Positions 19,607 to 27,491 of a stretch of 64,000 nucleotides of DNA are shown here, piece after piece. The notes under the pieces are model-generated. The model was given only the letters and a program-made list of their open reading frames with translations, made no database searches and was not told where the DNA came from. Origin of the DNA: Telmatospirillum sp. (GTDB taxonomy: Bacteria > Pseudomonadota > Alphaproteobacteria > Rhodospirillales > Magnetospirillaceae). Numbering within the stretch: position 1 is the first letter of the stretch; each line of letters opens with the position of its first letter. Where the stretch lies: assembly GCA_031291415.1 (NCBI GenBank), contig JARLJB010000394.1, positions 1 to 64,000 of the forward strand, read 5' to 3'. The position numbers were made by a program, and so were the translations under genes.

Positions 19607-20428
19607 ATGACAAGTGCCACGATTTGGCTTTTAGCCACCTGTGTTCTCGTCTTTTCCCTTTTCCATGCAGCGGCGGCGCAAGACGCCAATCGCACCGCCA
19701 CCCAACACTCAGACTGGAACTTTACGATCGGCGGCGGCCCCATGGTCACGCCCAATTACGAAGGCTCCAAACACTATCTGCTTCAGCCCCTGCCGATGCT
19801 TGAGACCTCCTGGCGCGACACGATCTCGCTCAGCGCGGTCGAAGGCCTGAAAATCGTTGAACGGCCACTAGCGGACAAGGGTTTCTCCATCACCGGCAGC
19901 CTCGGTTACTGGCTGGGCCGCAAGGAAGGTGTCGACAAACATCATGGCGACACGTTGCGCGGCCTGGGAAATCTATCCGGCGGCGGCGTCGGCAAGCTGG
20001 AAATGGGCTATCAATACAACGCCTTCAGTATCGGGTTGGGTGGCGCCCGCGACATCGGCAACGATCGTGATGGCACCACGGCCACGCTCAGCGCCGGCTA
20101 CAAAATCTATCAAAGCCAAACCTTCCAGCTGGGCAGCAAAATTTCGACAACCTGGGCAGACGACAACTACATGAACAACATCTTCGGCATCACGCCGGCG
20201 CAGGCCAGGGACTCACTGAAGCACTACTCACCTTACAAAGCCGAAGCGGGGCTGAAGGATGTCAGGCTCGGCCTTACCGCCAATTACGGCATTACACGCT
20301 CGCTCTCGCTGTTCGCCATCGCTGATGTCGCCCATCTGCTCGGCGATGCCGCCGACAGTCCGATCGTCAAGACTCAAGGTGCGAAAGAACAGATCAGCGG
20401 CGGCCTGGGACTGGTTTACCACTTCTGA
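19607..20428 (+). CDS. MipA/OmpV-family outer-membrane protein
   Basis: A 273-residue beta-barrel protein with a signal peptide (MTSATIWLLATCVLVFSLF, cleavage after AAAA). The pattern 'DWNFTIGGGPMVTPNYEGSKHY' and the terminal aromatic 'GLVYHF' are typical of MipA/OmpV proteins. E. coli MipA is a scaffold for murein enzymes; OmpV relatives are osmotic- or cation-responsive. It is divergent from the OmpR/EnvZ-type pair, a common arrangement in which the system controls the porin-like protein. A pore or scaffold role is not decided by sequence. Confidence 0.88.
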   Translation: MTSATIWLLATCVLVFSLFHAAAAQDANRTATQHSDWNFTIGGGPMVTPNYEGSKHYLLQPLPMLETSWRDTISLSAVEGLKIVERPLADKGFSITGSLGYWLGRKEGVDKHHGDTLRGLGNLSGGGVGKLEMGYQYNAFSIGLGGARDIGNDRDGTTATLSAGYKIYQSQTFQLGSKISTTWADDNYMNNIFGITPAQARDSLKHYSPYKAEAGLKDVRLGLTANYGITRSLSLFAIADVAHLLGDAADSPIVKTQGAKEQISGGLGLVYHF

Positions 20429-20540
20429 GCGCAGCTCGACCGTGATGACAGCACCATCCACTGCGGACCTTGGATCGGGGCACTTTTTCGCTACCGGGAG
20501 ATCCGGTATGGTAGTGGTCAATTGCGGAAGGGGAGTGCAC

Positions 20541-20837
20541 ATGGCGGCGAAATCCCGGATCCGGGACGATGACTTGACGGGCCTTGCCAACATCGGCCCG
20601 GCCATGTTGCGCGACCTTCGGGTGCTTGGCGTCGACACCGTCGCCCAGTTGGCGCAACAAGACGCCGACGAACTTTATGGCCGGCTCAATGCCTTGACCG
20701 GCCAGCGCCATGACCCTTGCGTCTGGGACGTCTTCGCGGCGGCCATTCACCAGGCCCGCACCGGCGAGGCAACGCCCTGGTGGCGGTGGACGCCGGAAAG
20801 AAAGCGGCGACAATCGGCCGGCAACTTTCACGCCTGA
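20541..20837 (+). CDS. helix-hairpin-helix protein of the Cdd1/pathogenicity-locus family
   Basis: A 98-residue protein. ATG 20541 follows a GGAAGGGGAG box. A helix-hairpin-helix motif 'LTGLANIGPAMLRDLRVLG' at about 11-30 and the segment 'LTGQRHDPCVWDVFAAAIHQA' fit the small Cdd1-like (PF11731) family. Such proteins probably bind DNA non-specifically or assist other factors; the function is unknown. The last bases overlap an antisense ABC-ATPase remnant. Confidence 0.8.
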   Translation: MAAKSRIRDDDLTGLANIGPAMLRDLRVLGVDTVAQLAQQDADELYGRLNALTGQRHDPCVWDVFAAAIHQARTGEATPWWRWTPERKRRQSAGNFHA

Positions 20838-20955
20838 TCGCCGACGGCCCCGTGCTGCAGGGTTCCGGTCCGGTGTCCGCCGGTCGGCACGACCAGCGGA
20901 CGGCCAGGTTCAGATCGTGCAGAACGACGACCAACGTCCGGCCATGGGCGCGGCA
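20828..20955 (-). pseudogene. decayed C-terminal remnant of a FepC/BtuD-type ABC ATPase
   Basis: On the minus strand 20 bp after the K-subunit stop, one frame reads 'GRTLVVVLHDLNLAVRWS', the H-loop region typical of iron-siderophore/B12-type ABC ATPases. The next frame then continues with 'LVVPTGGHRTGTLQHGAVGDQA' up to a TGA at 20828-20830, like the closing strand of that family. A frameshift and the absence of the Walker motifs mean it is a remnant. It suggests the nitrogenase-like operon once continued into, or was inserted next to, an ABC importer. Confidence 0.55.
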
Positions 20956-20977
20956 CGGAATCGCGTCACCATTTGTG

Positions 20978-22357
20978 TCACGCCATGGTGTTTGAGCGTA
21001 CGACCGTGGTGTAGGTGCGCTCGATCAGCGCCAAGGCTCCCCGATAGCCGACATAAGTACGCGATAAGACAACCTCGTCAGTGGTCGGATAGCCGATCTC
21101 AACCAGTGGGGCGACGATCTGCTTAGCCAATTCGCCCTCCCAAGTGGTGCCGAAGATGATCGGGAGTTGACCGGTGAAATCTGTTTCGCGAATTGCCTGA
21201 TGGACCAGATGGCCGTCCTCGGCGAAGGTGACTTCGGCGCTGACGTCCTCGGTCAGATCGCGATAGTGCGCGCGGATGGAGGCACGGAATTTCTCGGGAG
21301 GATTCTCGGTGATCACCTGTTGTCCTGGGACCAGGCCCAGTTGGTCGACCATGAATTTCGTCACGGCCAAGTTATAGGCGCTTTCGCTGACCACCACGAG
21401 CTGCGACGGCAACTGATATTGACTGGTGCAACTCGCATAGAAGGAGGAGAAGTCTCGCAAGTAGAGATAGTACTCGGACTCCTCCCGGGCGATGAAAGCC
21501 TCCACCGGTTGCCGGTCAAGACCGGCGAAGTCGGCGACTTGCCGCAAAAACGCGCCGGTCAGCTTGGCGCCGATCGGAATGGCGGGGACATGCAGAAACG
21601 GCTGCCCGTATTTCTTCTCCAGATGGTGTGCCGTCGCCAGGCCGAGCCAAGGAGAAAGGACCAGATTGAATTGCGCACGGGGGATTGACCGCCACTCCGA
21701 CGCTCCGGCGCAAGAATGCCCGAACAGGATGTTCACCTGCAGTCCGATCCCTTCGAGGATTCGGCGAAGCTCGGCGAGATCGCCGCGCCAGAACGGATTT
21801 TGGTAGGGCAGCAGCGACCAGACATTGACCAGCGCCGGTTCCCGCGGTCCGTCATAGGAGCCGACATATTGGTCGATGATGGCTTGAACGATGGTTTCGT
21901 GACCGGTGAAGTTGTTGCCGTGATAGCCGCTGGTCTCGGCGAAAACGATGGGCAGGCCACGGTCCTGGTATGTGCGGACGACGCTTTCCACGTCGTCACC
22001 CACAAGGCCGGGGATGCAGCCGGATTGGACGACGTAAAGATCCGCCTCCATCACTTTCAGTGTTGAAGCGATCAACTCGTCAAGCCGGTCCGCGCCACCG
22101 AAAATAACCTCGCGATTGCCAATATTGGTACTGGGCACATAAAACTCGCCTCCCTGGTAGGCGCTGATTCCCGACAGGGCATGGAACTGTTTCGACGCAC
22201 AACCAGGTCCACAATGGGTGATCGGGATGGCACCGGGGATGGCGATCACGCTGGACAAAGCGCCAAGGCTGCAGACATAGCGAACTTGCTCAAGGGGGTC
22301 CGACGCGCCGCAAGCTCCTGCCGCCGGCGTCGAGGTTTCGATATCCAGGGGTGTCAT
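20978..22357 (-). CDS. nitrogenase-like component 1, K (beta) subunit
   Basis: A 459-residue protein of the NifD/NifK superfamily. The three Cys expected to ligate a P-cluster are present: C29 in 'VCSLGALSSVIAIPGAIPI', C53 in 'HCGPGCASKQF' and C114 in 'SGCIPGLVGDDVES'. Cys16 and Cys49 are extra. It lacks the features of bona fide NifK beyond this core and is shorter. The start overlaps the D gene stop by ATGA. The closest role I can propose is the K subunit of a methylthio-alkane-reductase-like (MarDK, group IV) complex; other nitrogenase-like reductases remain possible. No NifH-like reductase is nearby. Confidence 0.8.
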   Translation of the reverse strand: MTPLDIETSTPAAGACGASDPLEQVRYVCSLGALSSVIAIPGAIPITHCGPGCASKQFHALSGISAYQGGEFYVPSTNIGNREVIFGGADRLDELIASTLKVMEADLYVVQSGCIPGLVGDDVESVVRTYQDRGLPIVFAETSGYHGNNFTGHETIVQAIIDQYVGSYDGPREPALVNVWSLLPYQNPFWRGDLAELRRILEGIGLQVNILFGHSCAGASEWRSIPRAQFNLVLSPWLGLATAHHLEKKYGQPFLHVPAIPIGAKLTGAFLRQVADFAGLDRQPVEAFIAREESEYYLYLRDFSSFYASCTSQYQLPSQLVVVSESAYNLAVTKFMVDQLGLVPGQQVITENPPEKFRASIRAHYRDLTEDVSAEVTFAEDGHLVHQAIRETDFTGQLPIIFGTTWEGELAKQIVAPLVEIGYPTTDEVVLSRTYVGYRGALALIERTYTTVVRSNTMA

Positions 22358-23883
22358 AACGGTCTCCCGCTTTCGGTGGGCCGAGCCTCAAGCGCATAGG
22401 GATCAGTTTGTTCCAGCCACCATTTCTGGTAGGGAAACCGCGAATGAGCGGCCACATCCTGATAAAATCGCCGTCGCGGCAGAATGCGCAGGATGGCCCG
22501 TCCAATAGTCAGCAATCCCTCGTAGCCAAGGCCGTCGTTGGAATAGAAGATCGGCAGCACCGGAATGCCAAGCCGACCAGCCAGCACCGCCACGGTACCG
22601 GTATGGCGGCAGATTACGAAATCGGGCCGCGTGCGCTGCAACGCCGCGTGTGCTTGGAAATGCTGGTCGGGACTGACGGTAAAATTGGGGACGTCCCCCC
22701 AGGTATCGACCAGATGCGTGAGTGAATCCTGTCTGGGATCGCCGCTGTCCGTACTGGGGTCATGGTGATAAGAAAAGGCGCTATCCACGCTGACGCCGAG
22801 TTCTCGCAAATCTGCCAGCAAGCCGTGAGCAAAGGCGGCACCGGCCGCAACGAATCCCCGCTTACCGGCCAGCGCCTGGCGCAGCCGTTCAAGCTCCGGC
22901 GCAATGCGGGCGCGTTCGCGGGCGATCTGCTCTTCCACCAGATCTTCCCCCTGGCCGGTAACACGGGCGATATCGCGCAGCCAGTTGTCGGTCGCATCCA
23001 AACCGTAGGGCAACGGCGCCTTGATCTCCGGCACACCGAATTCCTGCTCCAATCCGGTCGCCAGATAGGATAGCACGAAGCACATCGTCACCGTGGCGGC
23101 CGCCTCGGATGTCTGCGCCAACCGGTCGAGCGTATTGCCGCCCATCACCAGATTGACCCTCAGCCCAAGCGGCCCCAGCAGCGGCGCGAACACATCGCGA
23201 CCGCCCAGATGAATAACATTGATCAGGTCTTTCTGCTTTCGCGGCGGATCCTTGCGAACGAGATTGCGCAAGATGCCGTGTTCGATCACGTCCCAACCAT
23301 TGCTCCAGTGCTTCGACTTGAATCCCTCGCAATGCAACGGCACGACAGGAATACCGATTTCCTCCTCCAGTCGTTGGGCGGCACTATCGACGTCGTCGCC
23401 GATGATGCCGGTCGCGCAAGAGGCAGCGATGAAGATTACCTTGGGATGATGACGTTCCCAGCCGATACGGATCGCCTGCTCGAGTTTGGCGATGCCGCCG
23501 AACACCATGTCCTGCTCTGTCAGATTGGTGCAGATCGAAACGGGGTCCTCCAGCGTCCAACCACGCTGCGCGGCGAGATCCCGGTAATTGCGACAGGTGG
23601 ACGACTGGCTGGCCGCACAGCCGATTGGCGAATGCTGGATGACCACCGACCCTTGAATGATCGTGGCGTTGCTGACGGCGATGGTCTCGGCGCACATCGC
23701 CGCCTGGGCGAAAGGCGCGTTCTGCTCGCACAGCCGACGCCCGCCGTTGTCGCACCCCTTGCTGCAGCCATAGGTGAACGCCGAATCGCGAGCCAGCTCC
23801 GCGGCAGTCCCCTCCCACTGAGTTATGGTGCCTAACCGTTGTTCGCGAGTTTCGGTGTCCGGGGTTTTAAGATTTATGGACAT
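22354..23883 (-). CDS. nitrogenase-like component 1, D (alpha) subunit
   Basis: A 509-residue NifD-superfamily protein. P-cluster-type Cys are C64, C89 ('HSPIGC') and C156 ('ASCATGIIGDDVD'). Cys268 ('TVTMCFVLSYL') aligns by context with the FeMo-cofactor Cys of NifD. The cofactor His of NifD is replaced: the region reads 'GIPVLPIFYSNDG', with Phe446 at the expected place. 'CEGFKSKHWSNGWD' replaces the NifD Gln191/His195 segment. Three more Cys (C40, C44, C52) near the N terminus are unusual. The enzyme is therefore not a classical nitrogenase; a MarD-type C-S bond reductase is the best guess. It is 67 bp downstream of the FadL-like gene on the same strand. Confidence 0.82.
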   Translation of the reverse strand: MSINLKTPDTETREQRLGTITQWEGTAAELARDSAFTYGCSKGCDNGGRRLCEQNAPFAQAAMCAETIAVSNATIIQGSVVIQHSPIGCAASQSSTCRNYRDLAAQRGWTLEDPVSICTNLTEQDMVFGGIAKLEQAIRIGWERHHPKVIFIAASCATGIIGDDVDSAAQRLEEEIGIPVVPLHCEGFKSKHWSNGWDVIEHGILRNLVRKDPPRKQKDLINVIHLGGRDVFAPLLGPLGLRVNLVMGGNTLDRLAQTSEAAATVTMCFVLSYLATGLEQEFGVPEIKAPLPYGLDATDNWLRDIARVTGQGEDLVEEQIARERARIAPELERLRQALAGKRGFVAAGAAFAHGLLADLRELGVSVDSAFSYHHDPSTDSGDPRQDSLTHLVDTWGDVPNFTVSPDQHFQAHAALQRTRPDFVICRHTGTVAVLAGRLGIPVLPIFYSNDGLGYEGLLTIGRAILRILPRRRFYQDVAAHSRFPYQKWWLEQTDPYALEARPTESGRPL

Positions 23884-23950
23884 GACGCACTCCAGCGAGT
23901 GACAAAAGGCAGCGGAGCAGTGATCAGCCCGCCATCCGATTATCCTTTAG

Positions 23951-25207
23951 TTAGAAGCGCCAACCGAAACCGATGCCGGTCGACACCTCGCTCAACTTGA
24001 TATTTGCCTCGCCGCCTCCCAACGCCGATGGAATCGACCCAGCGCCTCTGACCGTTTGGGGCAATGCGTAAAGTCCATAGAGGCTGATATCGAAACCGTT
24101 CGATACCGTCCAGCTGCCGCCCAGAGTGATCTGGTGCTGGATGGTGGCGGGAGCCAGGATATTGAGAAAGGTCTCGTCTCGCGGAATGGGCTGGGTTGTA
24201 TAGCCATAGCCGGCGCGAACCTGCCAAACCTGCGCAATGCGATAATTGAAGCCGATCTTGACCGACGTGGTGTCCTTCCAACCGAAACCGGGGCCGCCGG
24301 TCGTCCCCAATGCCTGATTGGAAAACAACCGCTGGAAGTCATTACCCACTGATCCGACGTCACTGTAGAGGATCCGCCGCACATCGAGCGCAATATCGAG
24401 ATCGGGCAGTGCCTTGACGGCGAGGCCGGCGCCGTAGGTCGCCGGGACATCGAAACCGCCCTGGTCGGCGAACAGGCCTTTGTACCGGTCGAAACCATCG
24501 GCATAGGTCTTCGACTGCCATGCGGCTCCGACCGACAACCAAGGTGCGAGTTGGCCCAACCAACCGATGCGAACGCCATAACCGAAGGCGCTGTCGCGCC
24601 CCCTGTCGGAGATAGCCGCGGAATTCGATGAGAACCCTCCGAAGGCGCCGATACCCTGGGCCTCGAATAATTCGTCGGCGATATTGACGGAGATGCCGAT
24701 GCTTTGACCTTCCGCCAAACGATAAGCCAAGGTCGGCGAAATAAAAAACTGCTCCAGGTCGACGCCGGCCTTGCTTGTCGCCCCAAATCGCCCATAGGGG
24801 TTGGTGCTGTAAGCCGTATCCATGCCGCCATTGCCGTACAGCGCGATGCCGACGGCCCAGTCTTCGCCCAGTTGACGGATGTAACCCAATTCGGGGATCT
24901 CGAACGCCTTGCTGTCATTGCCGCTATAGGATTGATCCCGACCGTAGGCGTTACCGGAAATGGATGCCCCTCGAAACGGCTGGAAATAGTCGATGTCCGC
25001 GTCGAAGCGATCGCCTAAAACGATGGCGCTCGCCGGATTGGTGGCGATGGCCAGCGCGTCCTTCGGGTAAGCCAGGCTGACGCCCGCCATTCCTTTCGAT
25101 TGGGTACCGTAGCCATGCTCGAAATAGCCGTCCGTGGCATGAGCTGGAAGTGCCGATCCCAAAGCCAGGGCAAATCCGGCCAGGGATGAAAGGTGACGGT
25201 ATCGCAT
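23951..25207 (-). CDS. FadL/OmpP1/TodX-family outer-membrane channel
   Basis: A 418-residue outer-membrane beta barrel. ATG 25207 has a perfect GGGGGAGG box and gives a signal peptide (FALALGSALPAHA, mature TDGYFEHG). The N-terminal 'GTQSKGMAGVSLAYPKDALAIATNPA' is the hallmark of the FadL family plug region, and the C terminus ends in 'GFGWRF'. Members take up hydrophobic compounds such as fatty acids, aromatics or volatile organics by lateral diffusion. Its position directly upstream of the nitrogenase-like D and K genes suggests it imports their small hydrophobic substrate. That link is an inference. Confidence 0.88.
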   Translation of the reverse strand: MRYRHLSSLAGFALALGSALPAHATDGYFEHGYGTQSKGMAGVSLAYPKDALAIATNPASAIVLGDRFDADIDYFQPFRGASISGNAYGRDQSYSGNDSKAFEIPELGYIRQLGEDWAVGIALYGNGGMDTAYSTNPYGRFGATSKAGVDLEQFFISPTLAYRLAEGQSIGISVNIADELFEAQGIGAFGGFSSNSAAISDRGRDSAFGYGVRIGWLGQLAPWLSVGAAWQSKTYADGFDRYKGLFADQGGFDVPATYGAGLAVKALPDLDIALDVRRILYSDVGSVGNDFQRLFSNQALGTTGGPGFGWKDTTSVKIGFNYRIAQVWQVRAGYGYTTQPIPRDETFLNILAPATIQHQITLGGSWTVSNGFDISLYGLYALPQTVRGAGSIPSALGGGEANIKLSEVSTGIGFGWRF

Positions 25208-25511
25208 GCCTCCCCCTTCAGATATCGCGCAAAAAATTTTACTCACCAATTGTGTGACTAATAGTAAATTTAATATATATAATAGATCAACATTAATTTT
25301 ATAATACACAAATTATATGTTATTTAATATTGCCACTCGGGCGCCGGGCGGAAGATCTGGCGACGGCATAGCCGTCTTTCTGAACGAAAGAGACTCCGCT
25401 GTGGTAGATTTGCGATTTCTACCATCCCGGCCGCGCCAGACTCCGAGATCAGAGAGACAACACTGGATTCGACGGGTTGCCGGCGGACCAGACAGACATG
25501 AAAAGGGACCA
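25208..25511 (-). promoter_or_regulatory. AT-rich promoter region of the fadL-like/nitrogenase-like operon
   Basis: About 300 bp with no gene, very A/T-rich at 25240-25330. On the minus strand TTGATC (25290-25285) and TACTAT (25266-25261) are 18 bp apart, a plausible sigma-70 promoter about 55 bp upstream of the fadL-like ATG. A sigma-54 pattern was looked for and not found at correct spacing. The plus-strand part (25330-25511) would serve the DUF1491 gene. The long frame upstream of that gene has no convincing start. Confidence 0.45.
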
Positions 25512-25850
25512 ATGACCGAGGCCCGACTGAAAGCCAAGCTATGGGTTCAGGCAACTATCCGCTGCTGTTTTGCCCAGGGCAGTTCGGCCACGGTTGTACG
25601 CAAGGGCGACGAGGACGCCGGCGCCATCCTGATCAAGCAGAACTTGGGAGCGCAAGGCTTTCGTATCCTGAGCCAAGTCAGAACGCCGGACGGCGAAGCC
25701 GCATGGCTGCAGGCCACAGGGGCCGAGGCCGTCGCCGAAAGTGTGGCCGACGCCTACATCGCCCGTCAGGTCGATCGCGACTGGGATCTCTGGGTCATCG
25801 AAATCGAGGATCGTAACGGCCACCTGCCATTCGACGACAGAATCTTGTAG
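25512..25850 (+). CDS. DUF1491-family protein
   Basis: A 112-residue soluble protein. 'RLKAKLWVQATIRCCFAQGSSATVVRKGDEDAGAILIK' and the terminal 'DRDWDLWVIEIEDRNGHLPFDDRI' match DUF1491, a family nearly restricted to alphaproteobacteria. ATG 25512 follows an AAGGGA box. Function unknown; the compact alpha/beta fold has no catalytic signature. It is not obviously linked to the divergent fadL-like operon. Confidence 0.85.
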   Translation: MTEARLKAKLWVQATIRCCFAQGSSATVVRKGDEDAGAILIKQNLGAQGFRILSQVRTPDGEAAWLQATGAEAVAESVADAYIARQVDRDWDLWVIEIEDRNGHLPFDDRIL

Positions 25851-25859
25851 CGGCGCCGA

Positions 25860-26102
25860 TCACGCCTTTGGGGCGTAGCGAATGGCCCCTTGGTAGACCT
25901 TGGCGGAGCGCCCTTGGTAGAGCACCGACAGGAAGCGCTCGCCCCGTTCGTCCTCTCTCATCTCGACAGCGATATCGCCTTGTTCGACGGCACGGGCCGC
26001 CTGTTCCGCTTCGATATCGAGCGCCTTGGCAATCGCTCCCAAAAGCGCGTTCAACTCGCCATACATTTCGCGCTGGTCCATCGCGTCCAATCCATGTCCC
26101 AT
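25860..26102 (-). CDS. small hypothetical protein
   Basis: An 80-residue protein, convergent with the DUF1491 gene and 9 bp from it. It is Glu/Ala-rich with a first helix (QREMYGELNALLGAIAKAL) and a basic C terminus (VLYQGRSAKVYQGAIRYAPKA). No family recognised. An internal ATG at 26081 is an alternative start. Coding is supported by alphaproteobacterial-like composition and the tight spacing. No promoter or ribosome site decides the start. Confidence 0.55.
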   Translation of the reverse strand: MGHGLDAMDQREMYGELNALLGAIAKALDIEAEQAARAVEQGDIAVEMREDERGERFLSVLYQGRSAKVYQGAIRYAPKA

Positions 26103-26230
26103 ATCAAGAGGGCCGGATCACAGAAACGATCGACCGGCGCCGAATTAAAAAAAGTCCAGCTCTCCGGCCTGATGGCCAGATGCGAAACAGAACACGACTT
26201 GCAGATGCGGGCGTCGCGAAACGAAGGTCT

Positions 26231-26491
26231 TCAGGCCTTGACGGTCGCCTTCGCGCGCTTCGCGGCCGCTGGTTTCGCCGTGGACTTCGCAGGCTTTGGT
26301 TCCGCTGTCTTTTTGGCCGAAACAGTCTTGGCCGTAGCCTTCTTCGCCGGAGCCTCCGATAGTTTTGCCTCTGCGGTCAGTTCCTCTTCCGCCCGCTGCC
26401 AATGCTCGACATCCCGCCCTTCCGGGCATCCTTCGGATTGCCAAATCTCAAAGGCCCGGTTACGAATTCTCTCCTGGTCGGTGACGGACAT
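26231..26491 (-). CDS. DUF2934 protein with Lys/Ala-rich tail
   Basis: An 86-residue protein. Residues 5-38 carry the DUF2934 pattern: 'IRNRAFEIWQSEGCPEGRDVEHWQRAE'. The remaining half is a histone H1-like low-complexity tail of Lys, Ala, Pro and Thr repeats ('AKKATAK', 'KPAKSTAKPAAAKRAK'), which probably binds nucleic acid or is disordered. DUF2934 proteins are frequent in rhizobia and Rhodospirillales, with unknown function. Confidence 0.82.
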   Translation of the reverse strand: MSVTDQERIRNRAFEIWQSEGCPEGRDVEHWQRAEEELTAEAKLSEAPAKKATAKTVSAKKTAEPKPAKSTAKPAAAKRAKATVKA

Positions 26492-26628
26492 GGGACCCCC
26501 CTACAGGTTGAAACGGCAAGATCATATGCACGCTACCCCAAGCCCCTTATCCCACACAATTCTTTCTTAAGGCATGTTACGGCAGAAAAGACGGAGCTGG
26601 GCCCGTCCACCGTGGCAGCTTGAATTTT

Positions 26629-27369
26629 TCAATAAAGATGCTGACCACCGGTCACGAAGACCTCCGTTCCCGTGACATAAGAAAAATCATCGGAGCACAA
26701 CCGGAACACCACGCCGGCGACATCCTGGACAGTCCCCATGCGATCAAGCGGGATCCTGGGGATCAGGGTTTCATACTCGGGCGAGATCATCTCGGTCTTA
26801 ATTTCACCGGGAGCCACGGCATTAACCCGGATTCCCAACTGCGCCAGTTCGACGGCCATCTCCCGCGTCAGTCCCGACAACGCCGCTTTCGAGGTCGAAT
26901 AGGCGGAACCGGCGAACGGATGCACGTAGTGCCCGGCGATCGAGGTGATGTTGACGATGGCCCCTTTGCCGCGATGCAAAGCCGAAGCAAAGCCGCGCGC
27001 CAATTTCAGTGGCGCGAAAAAGTTCAGCTCGAAAACCTGTTTCCAACCGTCGATCGAGCCGTTCAACACGCCCAGCCGTTCCTGAAACGCCGTCTTTGGG
27101 CTGACCCCGGCATTGTTGACCAACGCATGCAGAGGTTCGCCGGCCAGCATCTCGTTGGCGCCCCGGATGAACGCATCGAGACTGGCCGCGTCGGTCAGAT
27201 CGGTCGGAATATGATGCGTCCACAAGGGATCTCGGCGGCAATGCGCAGGGATTTCCTGGCGGGCGCAGGTGATGACCCGCCAACCCTCATGCATGAAACG
27301 TTGCACGGTGGCGTGGCCGATGCCTTGGCTGGCGCCCGTCAGAATGACTGTTTTGATTTCGCTGGTCAT
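26629..27369 (-). CDS. short-chain dehydrogenase/reductase
   Basis: A 246-residue classical SDR. The NAD(P) loop is TGASQGIG, followed by NNAG, a catalytic Ser in 'NITSIAGHY' and YxxxK in 'YSTSKAAL'. The C-terminal 'TGTEVFVTGGQHL' is typical of FabG-like enzymes. Substrate cannot be predicted. It is monocistronic, with 120 bp to the UspA gene upstream on the same strand. Confidence 0.9.
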   Translation of the reverse strand: MTSEIKTVILTGASQGIGHATVQRFMHEGWRVITCARQEIPAHCRRDPLWTHHIPTDLTDAASLDAFIRGANEMLAGEPLHALVNNAGVSPKTAFQERLGVLNGSIDGWKQVFELNFFAPLKLARGFASALHRGKGAIVNITSIAGHYVHPFAGSAYSTSKAALSGLTREMAVELAQLGIRVNAVAPGEIKTEMISPEYETLIPRIPLDRMGTVQDVAGVVFRLCSDDFSYVTGTEVFVTGGQHLY

Positions 27370-27491
27370 GGCAGCGACTATAGGCGGACGGGCGGCATCT
27401 GTCAGCCGGATGCAACCGGCTGCGGGAATGAATGCGGGTCACCGATGCGCAAGTGGGGCAGGACATTGCCCACCCCACCAGGCCAATTCAA

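Noticed and set aside
22354-23883. True nitrogenase (NifD/NifE) or protochlorophyllide reductase subunit
   Set aside because: The cofactor His of NifD is absent, as are nif or bch neighbours; the sequence has features of group-IV relatives instead.
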